Source of the DNA: DAHUXT01 sp036273675
Lineage (GTDB): Bacteria; Chloroflexota; Ktedonobacteria; Ktedonobacterales; JADMIN01
Length of the DNA stretch: 64,000 nucleotides
NCBI GenBank assembly: GCA_036273675.1
Contig: DASUHD010000170.1
Location: forward strand, 62,001-126,000
Direction: 5' to 3'
A program made the position numbers and the translations under genes. Positions 25,908 through 34,347 of the stretch are shown here, piece by piece. Below the pieces are notes generated by a model. It was not told the DNA's origin and made no database searches. It saw nothing but the letters and a program-made list of their open reading frames with translations. The stretch's first letter is position 1. Each line of letters starts with the position of its first letter.

Positions 25908-26897
25908 ATGGGACGAGCAATCATTGTTCACGGCGGCGCGGGACTCATTCCACCAGATCGCTACGAAGTGGCGCGTGAGGGCTGCCGCGCCGCGGCTCAA
26001 GCTGGCTGGCGCATTCTGGCCGATGGCGGCTCGGCGCTCGATGCCATCGAGGCAGCGATAACCACGCTCGAAAATAATCCGGGATTCAACGCGGGTACCG
26101 GAGCCGTCTTGACCGGTGATGGGCGCGTTCAACTGGACTGCGGCGTCATGGATGGCGCATCGCTCAATGTTGGCGCCGTCGCAGGTGTCGAGCATATCAA
26201 GAATCCGATACGGGTTGCGCGCGCTGTGCTCGCCAGTCCGCATGTGTTGCTGGTCGGCGCTGGGGCCGAAGAGTTCGCCCGTGAGGCAGGTGTTGCGCTC
26301 TGTGATTCGGGTGAATTGATTACTCCGTACCAGTATGCCCGCTGGCAACGCGGCTATCGTCCGGGCGATGGCGCGCACGCGGGAACTGAGTTGGACGCGC
26401 TTCTGCCAAAACCGCCTACCCAGCCAAAGTCACGCGCCGCCGCCAACGGCCACAACGCCAGCGCCGAGCCAGTACACGCCGACGATGTGAAGCACGGCAC
26501 CGTCGGCGCCGTTGCGGTGGATAGCGACGGCAACATCGTCGCGTCCGCCTCGACGGGCGGGCGCGCGGGCAAGCATCTCGGGCGCGTCGGAGACACCCCA
26601 TTACCAGGGTGCGGCTATTACGCCGAGGGCGGCATCGGCGGCGTTTCTTGTACGGGCGATGGCGAGGACTTCATCCGGCTGCTGCTGGCGAAGCGCGTCG
26701 CGGACTTTCTCGCGGTAGGGCTTTCCGCACAGAGCGCAGCCACGGCGGCAATCCGGCTGCTGGGCGAGCGTACAACTGGTGAGGGCGGGCTGATTGTGCT
26801 GGATAGCCATGGCCGCGTGGGCTACGCGCGTAACTCTGCGACGATGGCCCATGCCTTCATGATGGATGACATGCCAGCGCCTTTTGCGGGCATCTGA
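25908..26897 (+). CDS. Isoaspartyl peptidase/L-asparaginase (type 2, Ntn-hydrolase)
   Basis: Hydrolyses beta-aspartyl dipeptides and L-asparagine. The 329-residue precursor cleaves itself before the nucleophile Thr, here Thr198 in KHGTVGAVAVDSDGN. N-terminal IIVHGGAG, NAGTGAVLTGDG, and the C-terminal GRAGKHLGRVGDTPLPGCGYYA are standard landmarks. A 20-30 residue linker before the cleavage site is Ala/Lys-rich. GAGGTGA lies 8 bases before the ATG at 25908; a longer frame starts at 25848. Confidence 0.94.
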   Translation: MGRAIIVHGGAGLIPPDRYEVAREGCRAAAQAGWRILADGGSALDAIEAAITTLENNPGFNAGTGAVLTGDGRVQLDCGVMDGASLNVGAVAGVEHIKNPIRVARAVLASPHVLLVGAGAEEFAREAGVALCDSGELITPYQYARWQRGYRPGDGAHAGTELDALLPKPPTQPKSRAAANGHNASAEPVHADDVKHGTVGAVAVDSDGNIVASASTGGRAGKHLGRVGDTPLPGCGYYAEGGIGGVSCTGDGEDFIRLLLAKRVADFLAVGLSAQSAATAAIRLLGERTTGEGGLIVLDSHGRVGYARNSATMAHAFMMDDMPAPFAGI

Positions 26898-26964
26898 AGC
26901 TCATCCTTCCATAGCTCATCCTTCCCATAGTCCCATAATCATCTACAAGTATGCTGGGTGCGTT

Positions 26965-27022
26965 TAGGCGGCGCCCAATCACACCATGTCATCTAGGCGG
27001 CGCCCAGCCACACCATGCCATC
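26965..27022. repeat. Two tandem copies of a 29-bp repeat
   Basis: Units 26965-26993 and 26994-27022 both begin TAGGCGGCGCCC and differ at two positions only. They sit in the gap between the isoaspartyl peptidase and glpK. Only two copies and no spacers exist, so it is not a CRISPR array. The embedded GGCGCC palindrome could be a binding site. Confidence 0.85.
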
Positions 27023-27226
27023 TTTACGCCCCGAATTGGGCGTGTTGCCGTATCCTCTACGCTTTGGTTCTACCCAATTACTCTCAAATCCCATAGCCCA
27101 CGACTATAGGAAGGTCGGCGCTCCCACGCACCTCGGGATAACCGAACTGTGAGTTGGTTCACAAATTCACCAATATTCGTCCAAAAAACTAGGGTTTTCC
27201 AGGGGGTATTTTTCGCTGACCCTGGC

Positions 27227-27232
27227 TATACT
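27227..27232 (+). promoter_or_regulatory. Candidate -10 box for glpK leader transcript
   Basis: TATACT at 27227-27232 would start a 5' leader of about 270 nt before glpK. No good -35 is present, suggesting an activator or a weak promoter. Confidence 0.4.
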
Positions 27233-27319
27233 TACCTTTGTCGGCAGACGGGATGCTGTCAGGAAGTGCGATGAACGCAGTACCGCAAGGACGCAGCCGT
27301 TCCGAATTATCCAACGCGT

Positions 27320-27366
27320 GGGGGCAGGGCGCCATAGGAGGTGGCGGTCTGCCCCCCCTCTTTTTT
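27320..27366 (+). terminator. Attenuator-like intrinsic terminator in the glpK leader
   Basis: GGGGGCAG (27320-27327) pairs with CTGCCCCC (27349-27356), with inner GCGCC/GGCG pairing, followed by TTTTTT at 27361-27366. It lies 147 bases before glpK and 423 bases after the previous gene, so it is more likely a leader attenuator than the end of the upstream operon. No RNA-binding site or known riboswitch class was recognised in the preceding 80 bases. Confidence 0.72.
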
Positions 27367-27512
27367 CAGCGAGGCATACCAGGGCTTTCTCAGACACCGT
27401 TTGTTCTGAATCCCGCATTTGCGTCTCATCCTGCTGGATGCTAGCATTTAGCATAATCTCGTGGTCCTGAGACCGCTCGATGCGCGCGTCATTCAGAGAG
27501 GATGCATTATCT

Positions 27513-29021
27513 ATGGCCGATTCACCGCAGTACGTGCTGGCGCTCGATCAGGGTACCACCAGCTCACGCGCCATTCTCTTCGACCATTCTGGCCGTGCCG
27601 CGGCAGTCACCAGCCAGGAGTATCCTCAAATCTATCCCCAGCCCGGCTGGGTGGAGCACGACCCCGAGGCCATCTGGCAATCGCAGATCGCCTGTGCGCA
27701 GAGCCTGCTGCGCAAGCCGGATGTGCGTCCAGAGCAGATCGCCGCCATCGGCATCACCAATCAACGCGAGACAACTATTCTCTGGGAGAAAGCCACCGGG
27801 AAGCCCGTGATGAACGCCATCGTTTGGCAGGACCGCCGCACCGCGCCACTCTGCGATGCGCTCCGCACGGAAGGTTGGGAGGCGCCAATCCGCGCGAAGA
27901 CCGGCCTGGTGATTGACGCGTATTTCTCGGGTACGAAAATCGCCTGGATGCTCGATAACCTGCCTGGCCTGCGCGAGCGCGCCGAACGCGGCGAGATACT
28001 CTTCGGCACGGTTGATTGCTGGCTGCTCTGGCGGCTGACCGCTGGCCGGGTTCACGCCACCGACTACTCCAACGCCTCGCGCACGATGCTCTTCAACATC
28101 CACGCGCTCGCATGGGACGACGAGCTTCTGGCGCGGCTGCGCATTCCACGCGCGATGCTGCCCACCGTTCGACCCAGCAGCGAGGTCTATGGCGCGACCG
28201 ATGAGCAACTCTTTGGCGTGGCGATCCCTGTGGCAGGTGACGCAGGCGACCAGCAGGCGGCGACCTTCGGACAGGCCTGCTTCACGCCCGGCATGGCCAA
28301 GAACACGTATGGCACTGGTGGCTTTCTCCTGCTCAACACCGGGGAGTCGCCCGTGTCGTCACAGAGTGGGCTGCTTACGACGATTGGCTGGGGACTCGGC
28401 GACAAGATCACCTACTGCCTGGAAGGAAGCATCTTTATCTCTGGCGCGGCGGTCCAGTGGCTGCGTGATGGGCTGGGCATCATCACGCAGGCAAGCGAGA
28501 CTGAGGCGCTGGCTGCCTCGATTCACGATACGGGTGGTGTCTATCTCGTACCTGCGTTCGTCGGCATGGGCGCTCCCTACTGGGATCCCTACGCGCGTGG
28601 CGCCATCCTTGGCCTGACGCGCGGCACGGGGCGCGCCGAGATCGTGCGGGCGGCCCTGGAGGCTGCGGCCTACCAGACGCGCGACGTTGCCCAGGCGATG
28701 GAGAAGGACTCGGGCATCACGTTGCAAGACCTGCGCGTGGACGGCGGTATGGTCGCTAACAACTGGCTGTTGCAGTTTCAGGCGGATATGCTCGATGTGC
28801 CAGTGCAGCGGCCAGTGGTCGCGGAGACGACGGCGCTCGGCGCGGCCTATCTGGCAGGGCTGGCGGTTGGCTTCTGGAACGGGCTGGACGATATCAGCCG
28901 TAACTGGGCAATGGATCGCGCGTTCACGCCGACGATGGATGCAGAGGCCCGCGCGCGGCTCTATCGCGGCTGGCAACGCGCTGTCGAGCGCACACGTGGC
29001 TGGGCGCGCGACGATGCGTAA
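27513..29021 (+). CDS. glpK: Glycerol kinase
   Basis: Phosphorylates glycerol to sn-glycerol-3-phosphate with ATP in the cytoplasm. The 502-residue FGGY protein has the N-terminal ALDQGTTSSRAILFD, then WQDRRTAPLCD, with VDGGMVANNWLLQFQADML in the C-terminal domain. Length is normal for the family. GAGAGGA is about 10 bases before the ATG at 27513; a Met at 27480 lacks support. No glpF or glpD gene is adjacent. Transcription probably depends on the upstream attenuator-like hairpin. Confidence 0.96.
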   Translation: MADSPQYVLALDQGTTSSRAILFDHSGRAAAVTSQEYPQIYPQPGWVEHDPEAIWQSQIACAQSLLRKPDVRPEQIAAIGITNQRETTILWEKATGKPVMNAIVWQDRRTAPLCDALRTEGWEAPIRAKTGLVIDAYFSGTKIAWMLDNLPGLRERAERGEILFGTVDCWLLWRLTAGRVHATDYSNASRTMLFNIHALAWDDELLARLRIPRAMLPTVRPSSEVYGATDEQLFGVAIPVAGDAGDQQAATFGQACFTPGMAKNTYGTGGFLLLNTGESPVSSQSGLLTTIGWGLGDKITYCLEGSIFISGAAVQWLRDGLGIITQASETEALAASIHDTGGVYLVPAFVGMGAPYWDPYARGAILGLTRGTGRAEIVRAALEAAAYQTRDVAQAMEKDSGITLQDLRVDGGMVANNWLLQFQADMLDVPVQRPVVAETTALGAAYLAGLAVGFWNGLDDISRNWAMDRAFTPTMDAEARARLYRGWQRAVERTRGWARDDA

Positions 29022-29083
29022 TAGTGCAGCGGGTCAGGAATGCGGATACCCTACCCCAATGGCGAGGTAAAAACATGACCCCC

Positions 29084-29092
29084 TGCTATACT
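29084..29092 (+). promoter_or_regulatory. Extended -10 promoter (TGCTATACT) before the Ser/Thr kinase gene
   Basis: TATACT with the extended TGn element lies about 190 bases before the kinase start. There is no clear -35, as expected for extended -10 promoters. No other gene lies in the 29022-29286 gap. Confidence 0.5.
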
Positions 29093-29286
29093 CTTCATGG
29101 CGCATCAATTGCGAGAAACTACGCAGAGTGCGCCACTTCACTAGCAACTCGCTACCTGGTAGGCTACAATACTCGCTGGCAGGTCCGTTGGCGCTTAGCC
29201 ACGTCATGCCGCACTGTTATGCGCTAAAGCGATAGCTTGAATATTCGACCTGAGTGACGATTTCGGCAATGGGAGCGACGAGAACA

Positions 29287-31311
29287 ATGGGCTGGAATGA
29301 CCTGATTGGCATGCGGCTCGACCAGTACGACATACTGGACGAACTGGGGCGAGGCGGCTCGTCGCGGGTCTACCATGCGTACGACATCGACATCAAACGC
29401 GATGTCGCTATCAAGGTCATTCCGAATGACGCCGAGGATCGCGCGCTCTTTCTCAACCGATTCGCACGCGAAGTGGACGCCGTCCGGCAGCTTCATCATC
29501 CCAACATTGTCGGCGTCTATGGCGCGGGCGAGAACGACGAGTTCGTCTATCTCGTAATGCAGTGTGTCACTGGCGGCACCCTCCGGCGCAAACTGAACGG
29601 TCCTCTACCGGTCCCCGAGGCTGTCGCCTACATGGTGCAGATCGCCTATGCCCTACACCACGCGCACAGCAAGGGCATTATTCACCGGGATGTCAAGCCG
29701 TCCAATATGCTGCTGGAGTATCCCGGCAGCAACCATCTGCTGCTGACGGACTTTGGCATCGCCAAGATTCAGGGCGCTCGTGGCCTGACCAAATCGGGTA
29801 CGACACTAGGCACACCAGAATATATGTCGCCGGAACAGGCCGAGGGGCGCGAGATCGATGAACGCGCCGACATTTACGCGCTGGGATGCGTGCTCTACGA
29901 GACGCTAGCTGGCCGACCGCCATTTATGGGTTCGACGCCGGTCTCCGTCCTCTTTCAGCACGTACATTCCCGCCCGGCCTATATCCGCGGCTTCAATCCT
30001 GGTGTCCCGGCCGAACTGGTGCACATTCTGGAGATAGCGCTCGCCAAGCGACCCGACGAGCGCTATGGGAGCGCCGAATCATTCGCGCGCGCGCTGCGTC
30101 CCTTCGCGGGCGATATGCCCGACATCTCCGCCCAGCAGCCAGACAATGGTCCTATCGTGATCGCGCACTCCCGTGGGTTGACCCCGACACGCCCGCTGCC
30201 CGCGCCACACCAGCGCGCCAGAGATGATGTGGCCGACCGCGACACCATCGAAAATCCCCCCATCGTCGCGCATGTCCGGGAGGATATCTACGAGGAGACG
30301 ACAGCCCCGCTGCCCGCGCTCAGCGCGCGCAAAACCATGCCACCGTTCCACCGCGCGCATCAAGGGCTTGGGGCTGGCCGCGTTCGCAAGGCGACACCCC
30401 TTGCGCGCAATCATAAGACGACCCCGCCGAGTCGCGCGCGCAAGACGTTACCGCCATTCGTGCGCGTGCGTCGGGCTCCGCCAATCACCGAGTTGGGCGT
30501 GCCACTGGGGCAGGGCGTCGATCAGCCGCAGGCCGCGGACTCGATGGAGATATCTGCTTTGAGGCGCGAGCCAATTCCGCTGGCGCTCGGCCGACCTGCA
30601 GGGCGCGGGGCGCCGTCAGGCTTCTTGCACGACGAGACTGCGGAACAGGCGCAACGCGCGCCGAACAGCCGACCGGGCGTCTCAGGCGGGGGGCCGAATA
30701 GCCACAATCGTATCCCAGCAACCCACCCACGGCCTCGCAAGTCGGGATCCCGGCTGGCGGTCCTGATTGCCGCAGCGGTCATCCTGGCGCTGTTTGGCGG
30801 CCTTGCGCTCAATGCGTCGCGCTTTGGCATCGCGCTGGGTGGCAACCCCCAGCCCACGGCGCAACTCACCGTAGCGCCCACCAGCACCACACAGCCCACC
30901 GCGACGCCTGGGCCAACCAACACGGCTGGTCCGCAGCCTACCGCAACGCAGACCCAGCAGCAGATTCTCAACCAGCAGGCTTTCGCGTCTTTCCGCAACA
31001 TCACGCTTGCGACGTTCTCGGACGGTAACTGCTCAAGTGGCAACAGTCGCACGTCGTTCGGCTCTGGCCAGAACATCTACGTCAACTACTGCACCTCGGG
31101 GCGAGCAGGCTCGGCGCCCATGACTATCGCGTTCCGGCACAATGGTCAGGTCGTCTATACGCTGGCCTACAACATCAACATCGCGCCGTCATCATGGGGC
31201 TACTATGTCACGTCGCATGCCTTCAGCCCAGGCTCATACGATGTGCTGGTCACATTGAATATCAATGGCGCAACAGGCGTCGCGCGTGACCTCCAACTTG
31301 TCATCAACTGA
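29287..31311 (+). CDS. Transmembrane Ser/Thr protein kinase (PknB-like)
   Basis: A 674-residue kinase with all catalytic signatures: GRGGSSRVYHA, VAIKVI, HRDVKPSN, TDFGIAK, GTPEYMSPEQ. The kinase domain (about 15-270) is cytoplasmic. A basic, Pro-rich juxtamembrane region of about 220 residues follows (repeated KTxPPF/KATPL motifs), then one membrane helix (RLAVLIAAAVILALFGGLAL) and an exported Thr/Pro-rich linker leading to a beta-rich domain of about 120 residues with two cysteines (DGNC, NYC). The ligand is unknown. ATG 29287 is favoured, with GTG 29254 and ATG 29269 as alternatives. Confidence 0.93.
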   Translation: MGWNDLIGMRLDQYDILDELGRGGSSRVYHAYDIDIKRDVAIKVIPNDAEDRALFLNRFAREVDAVRQLHHPNIVGVYGAGENDEFVYLVMQCVTGGTLRRKLNGPLPVPEAVAYMVQIAYALHHAHSKGIIHRDVKPSNMLLEYPGSNHLLLTDFGIAKIQGARGLTKSGTTLGTPEYMSPEQAEGREIDERADIYALGCVLYETLAGRPPFMGSTPVSVLFQHVHSRPAYIRGFNPGVPAELVHILEIALAKRPDERYGSAESFARALRPFAGDMPDISAQQPDNGPIVIAHSRGLTPTRPLPAPHQRARDDVADRDTIENPPIVAHVREDIYEETTAPLPALSARKTMPPFHRAHQGLGAGRVRKATPLARNHKTTPPSRARKTLPPFVRVRRAPPITELGVPLGQGVDQPQAADSMEISALRREPIPLALGRPAGRGAPSGFLHDETAEQAQRAPNSRPGVSGGGPNSHNRIPATHPRPRKSGSRLAVLIAAAVILALFGGLALNASRFGIALGGNPQPTAQLTVAPTSTTQPTATPGPTNTAGPQPTATQTQQQILNQQAFASFRNITLATFSDGNCSSGNSRTSFGSGQNIYVNYCTSGRAGSAPMTIAFRHNGQVVYTLAYNINIAPSSWGYYVTSHAFSPGSYDVLVTLNINGATGVARDLQLVIN

Positions 31312-31327
31312 ACATCGGACAAGCACG

Positions 31328-33706
31328 CTACCCTGCCAGCGTTACGATGGTGATGCCGTCGCCGCCGTCCTTGGCGTCCGCGGAGGCCTGCGACTTCACC
31401 AGGGGATGATGTGAAAGCTGCTGTCGGATCGCCTGCCTGAGCGCCCCGGTGCCTTTGCCGTGGAGGATGCGGACGAACGGCATACCGGCAAGCGCGGCGT
31501 TATCGAGATAGCGATCTACCTCTTCGAGCGCATCCTCGACCCGCCACCCCCGCAAATCAAGTTGTAACTCTGGCGCAAGGGTCGGCTCTCGCGACGGGAG
31601 CGAGACCGAACGGGTCTCTACCGCGCGCGCCTGCCGCCGACTGAGCCGCTCAACCTGGCCTTCCGGCACCCGCAGTTTCATCGCGCCAAGTCGCACCTCG
31701 ACCTCGCCGCGACCATTCGTCAGGGCGACGACCTCGCCGCGCTGGCCCATCGAGCGCACGAACACGGTATCGCCGATCTCCAGCGGGCCAGAAAGAGGAG
31801 CGCCCTCGGCTTCTGGGGCGGCACGATGCGACCGATGCGTCTTTGGCGCCTCGACGGCCATGCGCTCTTCCAGTCCGCGTGTGCGCTCGCGGAGCTTGCT
31901 CAGCTGATCCTCGTTCAGCTTGCGACGCATCTGCGTCTTCACCCGCGCCAGCTCGGCCCGTGTCTCCTCTACCTCACGCCGCCCCTGCGCCCGCGCCTCA
32001 TTGAGCACACGCACACGTTCCTCCTCGATCTCCGCCCGCAGCTTCTCGGCCTGGGTGCGCTGGTATTCCGCCTCAACCCGCTCCATAGTGAGCCGGTAGC
32101 GCTCATCGGCGGCGGCGGTGCGCTCGGCCTGAAGATTGGCAAGCAACCCCTCCATCTCCACACCGGCAGTGCCAACATACTCACGGGCATTTTCGATAAT
32201 GCCCTCCGGCAGGCCCAGTCGGGTGGCGATGGCCAGCGCGTTGCTGCGACCTGGCAGGCCGATGCTCAGCCGATAGGTCGGCGAGAGCGTCTCCACATCG
32301 AACTCCACTGAGGCGTTAGCCACGCCCAGCTGCTCGTGGGCAAACACCTTTAGCTCGGAGTAGTGTGTCGTCGCGACAGTATTCACCCTCTGCGCCAACA
32401 GGTGCGCCAGGATCGCCCGCGCCAGCGCCGAGCCTTCGCTAGGATCAGTACCCGCGCCCAGCTCATCCAACAGCACCAGAGATTCATCTGTCGCCAGCCG
32501 CAGAATCTCGACGATGCGTGTTAGGTGCGACGAGAAGGTGCTCAGGCTCTGCTCGATGCTCTGCTCGTCGCCGATATCGGCAAAAACGTCGCTGTAGACC
32601 GGAATCTCGGAGCCATCTTCACACGGAATATGCATTCCCGCCTGCGCCATCAGGCTGAGCAGGCCGACCGTCTTGAGCGCCACGGTCTTGCCGCCAGTGT
32701 TCGGGCCGGTGATGACGACCATGCGCATCTCCGTGCCGTCGCGGTCGCGTCCGAGCCAGAAATCAATCGGAATGACATTGCCGCGCAGCAGCGGGTGACG
32801 CGCCTGACGCAGCAGCAGCCGCCCGTCGTCATTGACGCTGGGGGCGCTGGCACGCAACAGCCCGGCGTAGCGCGCCTTGGCCAGATGCAGGTCGATCTGG
32901 GCCAGCAGTTCGACGGCCAGGGTGATATAGGGGCCATCGCTGGCAACCGCCTCCGAAAGTTCCTGCAAGATGCGCTCGATCTCGCGCCGCTCTTCCAAGT
33001 GGAGTTCGCGCAGGCGATTATTCATTTCGACGACGACGGCTGGCTCGATGAAGACGGTCGCGCCACTACCCGACTGGTCGTGGACGATGCCCTTCACCTG
33101 GCCGCGCGCCTCGGCCCGCACCGGCAGAACGTAGCGGTCGGAGCGGGTGGTGATGATCGGCTCCTGCAGGGCGCTGCGATACTCATTTACCAGTGTTCCC
33201 AGGCGGTCCTGCAGGCGCTGCTGAGCGGCGCGCAATTCGGCGCGGATGCGACGTAGCGCGGGCGAGGCGGAGTCGAGGATATCGCCGTCCTCGTTGATGC
33301 TCTCGCCGATACGCGCCTCCAGACCGGGACGGACCGGAAGGTCCACCGCCAGCGACCAGAGCAGCGGGAAGTGCTCGCTGACCTTGCGCACTAGCCGCGA
33401 GACGTGCTCAGAGGCGCGCAACGTCGCCAGAATCTCGACCAGCTCATGCGGTGTGAGCATGACTCCGCGCTCGGCCGCCCGAACGTGTGGTCGCACCTCT
33501 TTCGCGCCACGAACGCCCGTATCGGGCCGTTGCTCCAGGAGCAGCCGCGCCTCCGAGGTAAACGCGAGGCGGCGGCGCACCTCGCTGCGGTCGTCGCTAG
33601 GGGCAAGCGTGCGCGCCAGTTCTTTGCTGGCGGAAAAACCCGCCTCGCGGGTCAGTTGCTCCAGTATTTTGCGATATTCTAATGTCGTCAGGCTTTTCTC
33701 GTGCAT
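31328..33706 (-). CDS. mutS2: Endonuclease/mismatch-family protein MutS2
   Basis: A DNA-branch and ribosome-collision processing ATPase, distinct from MutS1. The 792-residue protein starts MHEKSLTTLEYRKILEQL as in the family, has Walker A GPNTGGKT near residue 331, Walker B LLDELGAGTDPSEG, and a long coiled coil (about 500-640). The C-terminal Smr nuclease domain holds LDLRGWRVEDALEEVD and HGKGTGALR. An ATG at 33718 is an alternative start and neither has a strong ribosome site. It converges with the kinase gene, with no terminator between. Confidence 0.95.
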   Translation of the reverse strand: MHEKSLTTLEYRKILEQLTREAGFSASKELARTLAPSDDRSEVRRRLAFTSEARLLLEQRPDTGVRGAKEVRPHVRAAERGVMLTPHELVEILATLRASEHVSRLVRKVSEHFPLLWSLAVDLPVRPGLEARIGESINEDGDILDSASPALRRIRAELRAAQQRLQDRLGTLVNEYRSALQEPIITTRSDRYVLPVRAEARGQVKGIVHDQSGSGATVFIEPAVVVEMNNRLRELHLEERREIERILQELSEAVASDGPYITLAVELLAQIDLHLAKARYAGLLRASAPSVNDDGRLLLRQARHPLLRGNVIPIDFWLGRDRDGTEMRMVVITGPNTGGKTVALKTVGLLSLMAQAGMHIPCEDGSEIPVYSDVFADIGDEQSIEQSLSTFSSHLTRIVEILRLATDESLVLLDELGAGTDPSEGSALARAILAHLLAQRVNTVATTHYSELKVFAHEQLGVANASVEFDVETLSPTYRLSIGLPGRSNALAIATRLGLPEGIIENAREYVGTAGVEMEGLLANLQAERTAAADERYRLTMERVEAEYQRTQAEKLRAEIEEERVRVLNEARAQGRREVEETRAELARVKTQMRRKLNEDQLSKLRERTRGLEERMAVEAPKTHRSHRAAPEAEGAPLSGPLEIGDTVFVRSMGQRGEVVALTNGRGEVEVRLGAMKLRVPEGQVERLSRRQARAVETRSVSLPSREPTLAPELQLDLRGWRVEDALEEVDRYLDNAALAGMPFVRILHGKGTGALRQAIRQQLSHHPLVKSQASADAKDGGDGITIVTLAG

Positions 33707-33780
33707 AGGGTTTTGCATAGACCTTATGGTATGTGAACGGCAGTATACCTGCCAGCAAGATTTCTGATAGGAATGGGGAA

Positions 33781-33848
33781 GGCTGGCGGTTAAAACCGCG
33801 CCTGAAGGGCGTCGCCGCGCTCCGCCACACAACCTGCCTCTTTAGGTT
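33781..33848 (-). repeat. Dispersed hairpin repeat family A, copy 1
   Basis: On the minus strand: stem 1 AACCT/AGGTT, a variable middle, core TTCAGGCGCGG, and stem 2 GCGGTT/AACCGC (loop TT). It lies between mutS2 and serS in inverted orientation to copy 2 about 50 bases away. Confidence 0.7.
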
Positions 33849-33899
33849 CAGAGATTGTCCACGGACGCATCCCGCGCTCGGTAGCGTCTGATTCTAACA

Positions 33900-33958
33900 G
33901 TCCGCGCAGACGGGCTTCGTGGCCGCAGGCCATTCAGGCGCGACTATAGTCGCCAGCC
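33900..33958 (+). repeat. Dispersed hairpin repeat family A, copy 2
   Basis: GTCCG/CGGGC stem 1, then TTCGTGGCCGCAGGCCATTC, core CAGGCGCG and stem 2 GCGACT/AGTCGC. Compared with copy 1, two base pairs of stem 2 change together. It shares the middle with copy 4 at 60 kb, base for base over about 28 bases. Confidence 0.75.
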
Positions 33959-34013
33959 GTCCCATGTGCAAACATCCAGCATATAGTATACCCCACAAAC
34001 GCGCTCATGCGGC

Positions 34014-34042
34014 TTGACATGCACGCGGAGACTGGATACGAT
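34014..34042 (+). promoter_or_regulatory. Promoter of the T-box-serS unit
   Basis: TTGACA (34014-34019), a 17-base spacer and TACGAT (34037-34042), predicting a transcript from about 34049 that includes the whole T-box. Confidence 0.7.
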
Positions 34043-34048
34043 GAAGAT

Positions 34049-34325
34049 ACAACAGCATAGACAGGCGCAGCGCGAGACAAGTACGCCAGCGCCGGGCTAG
34101 CAGCAAGCCGCGGGATGATGCGACGCGGCGCCCGGCTGACGGAAATCCCCTCGCAAGCCTCCTCCCGAAAGCCGAGCACAACTGGCGGCAGAAGGCGGGA
34201 CGCGGACCAGCGTTAATGGTCGTAGAGGTCGTCTGGAGCGACGCGGATGCGCACGCCCGGCGACGAATAAAGGTGGTACCACGATACGCCGCTCGTCCTT
34301 TGAGATGGGCGGCGTTTCCTATTTT
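34049..34325 (+). ncRNA. T-box riboswitch leader of serS
   Basis: A Stem I distal hairpin (GCAGCAAGCCGCGGGATGAT and its partner, about 34109-34137), an AGTA S-turn strand at 34080-34083, the conserved T-box AGGTGGTACCACGA at 34271-34284, and a terminator stem ACGCCGC/GCGGCGT (34286-34292, 34309-34315) with a T-rich tail. The specifier is unsettled: after the first GAA (34142-34144) the in-register triplet is ATC, with TCC (Ser) one base on at 34146-34148; a second GAA is followed by AGC (Ser) at 34170-34172. The downstream serS argues for serine. Confidence 0.82.
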
Positions 34326-34347
34326 CCTGATAGCCGGAGGAGAGAGC

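Noticed and set aside
26965..27022. Possible CRISPR array
   Set aside because: Only two directly abutting 29-bp units, no spacers and no cas genes.
27238..27320. c-di-GMP or other known riboswitch in the glpK leader
   Set aside because: A short GGACGCA similarity exists, but the flanking conserved elements and helices of the class are missing.
27167..27454. 95-codon minus-strand frame in the glpK leader
   Set aside because: Overlaps the leader hairpin, has no ribosome site and no recognisable protein character.
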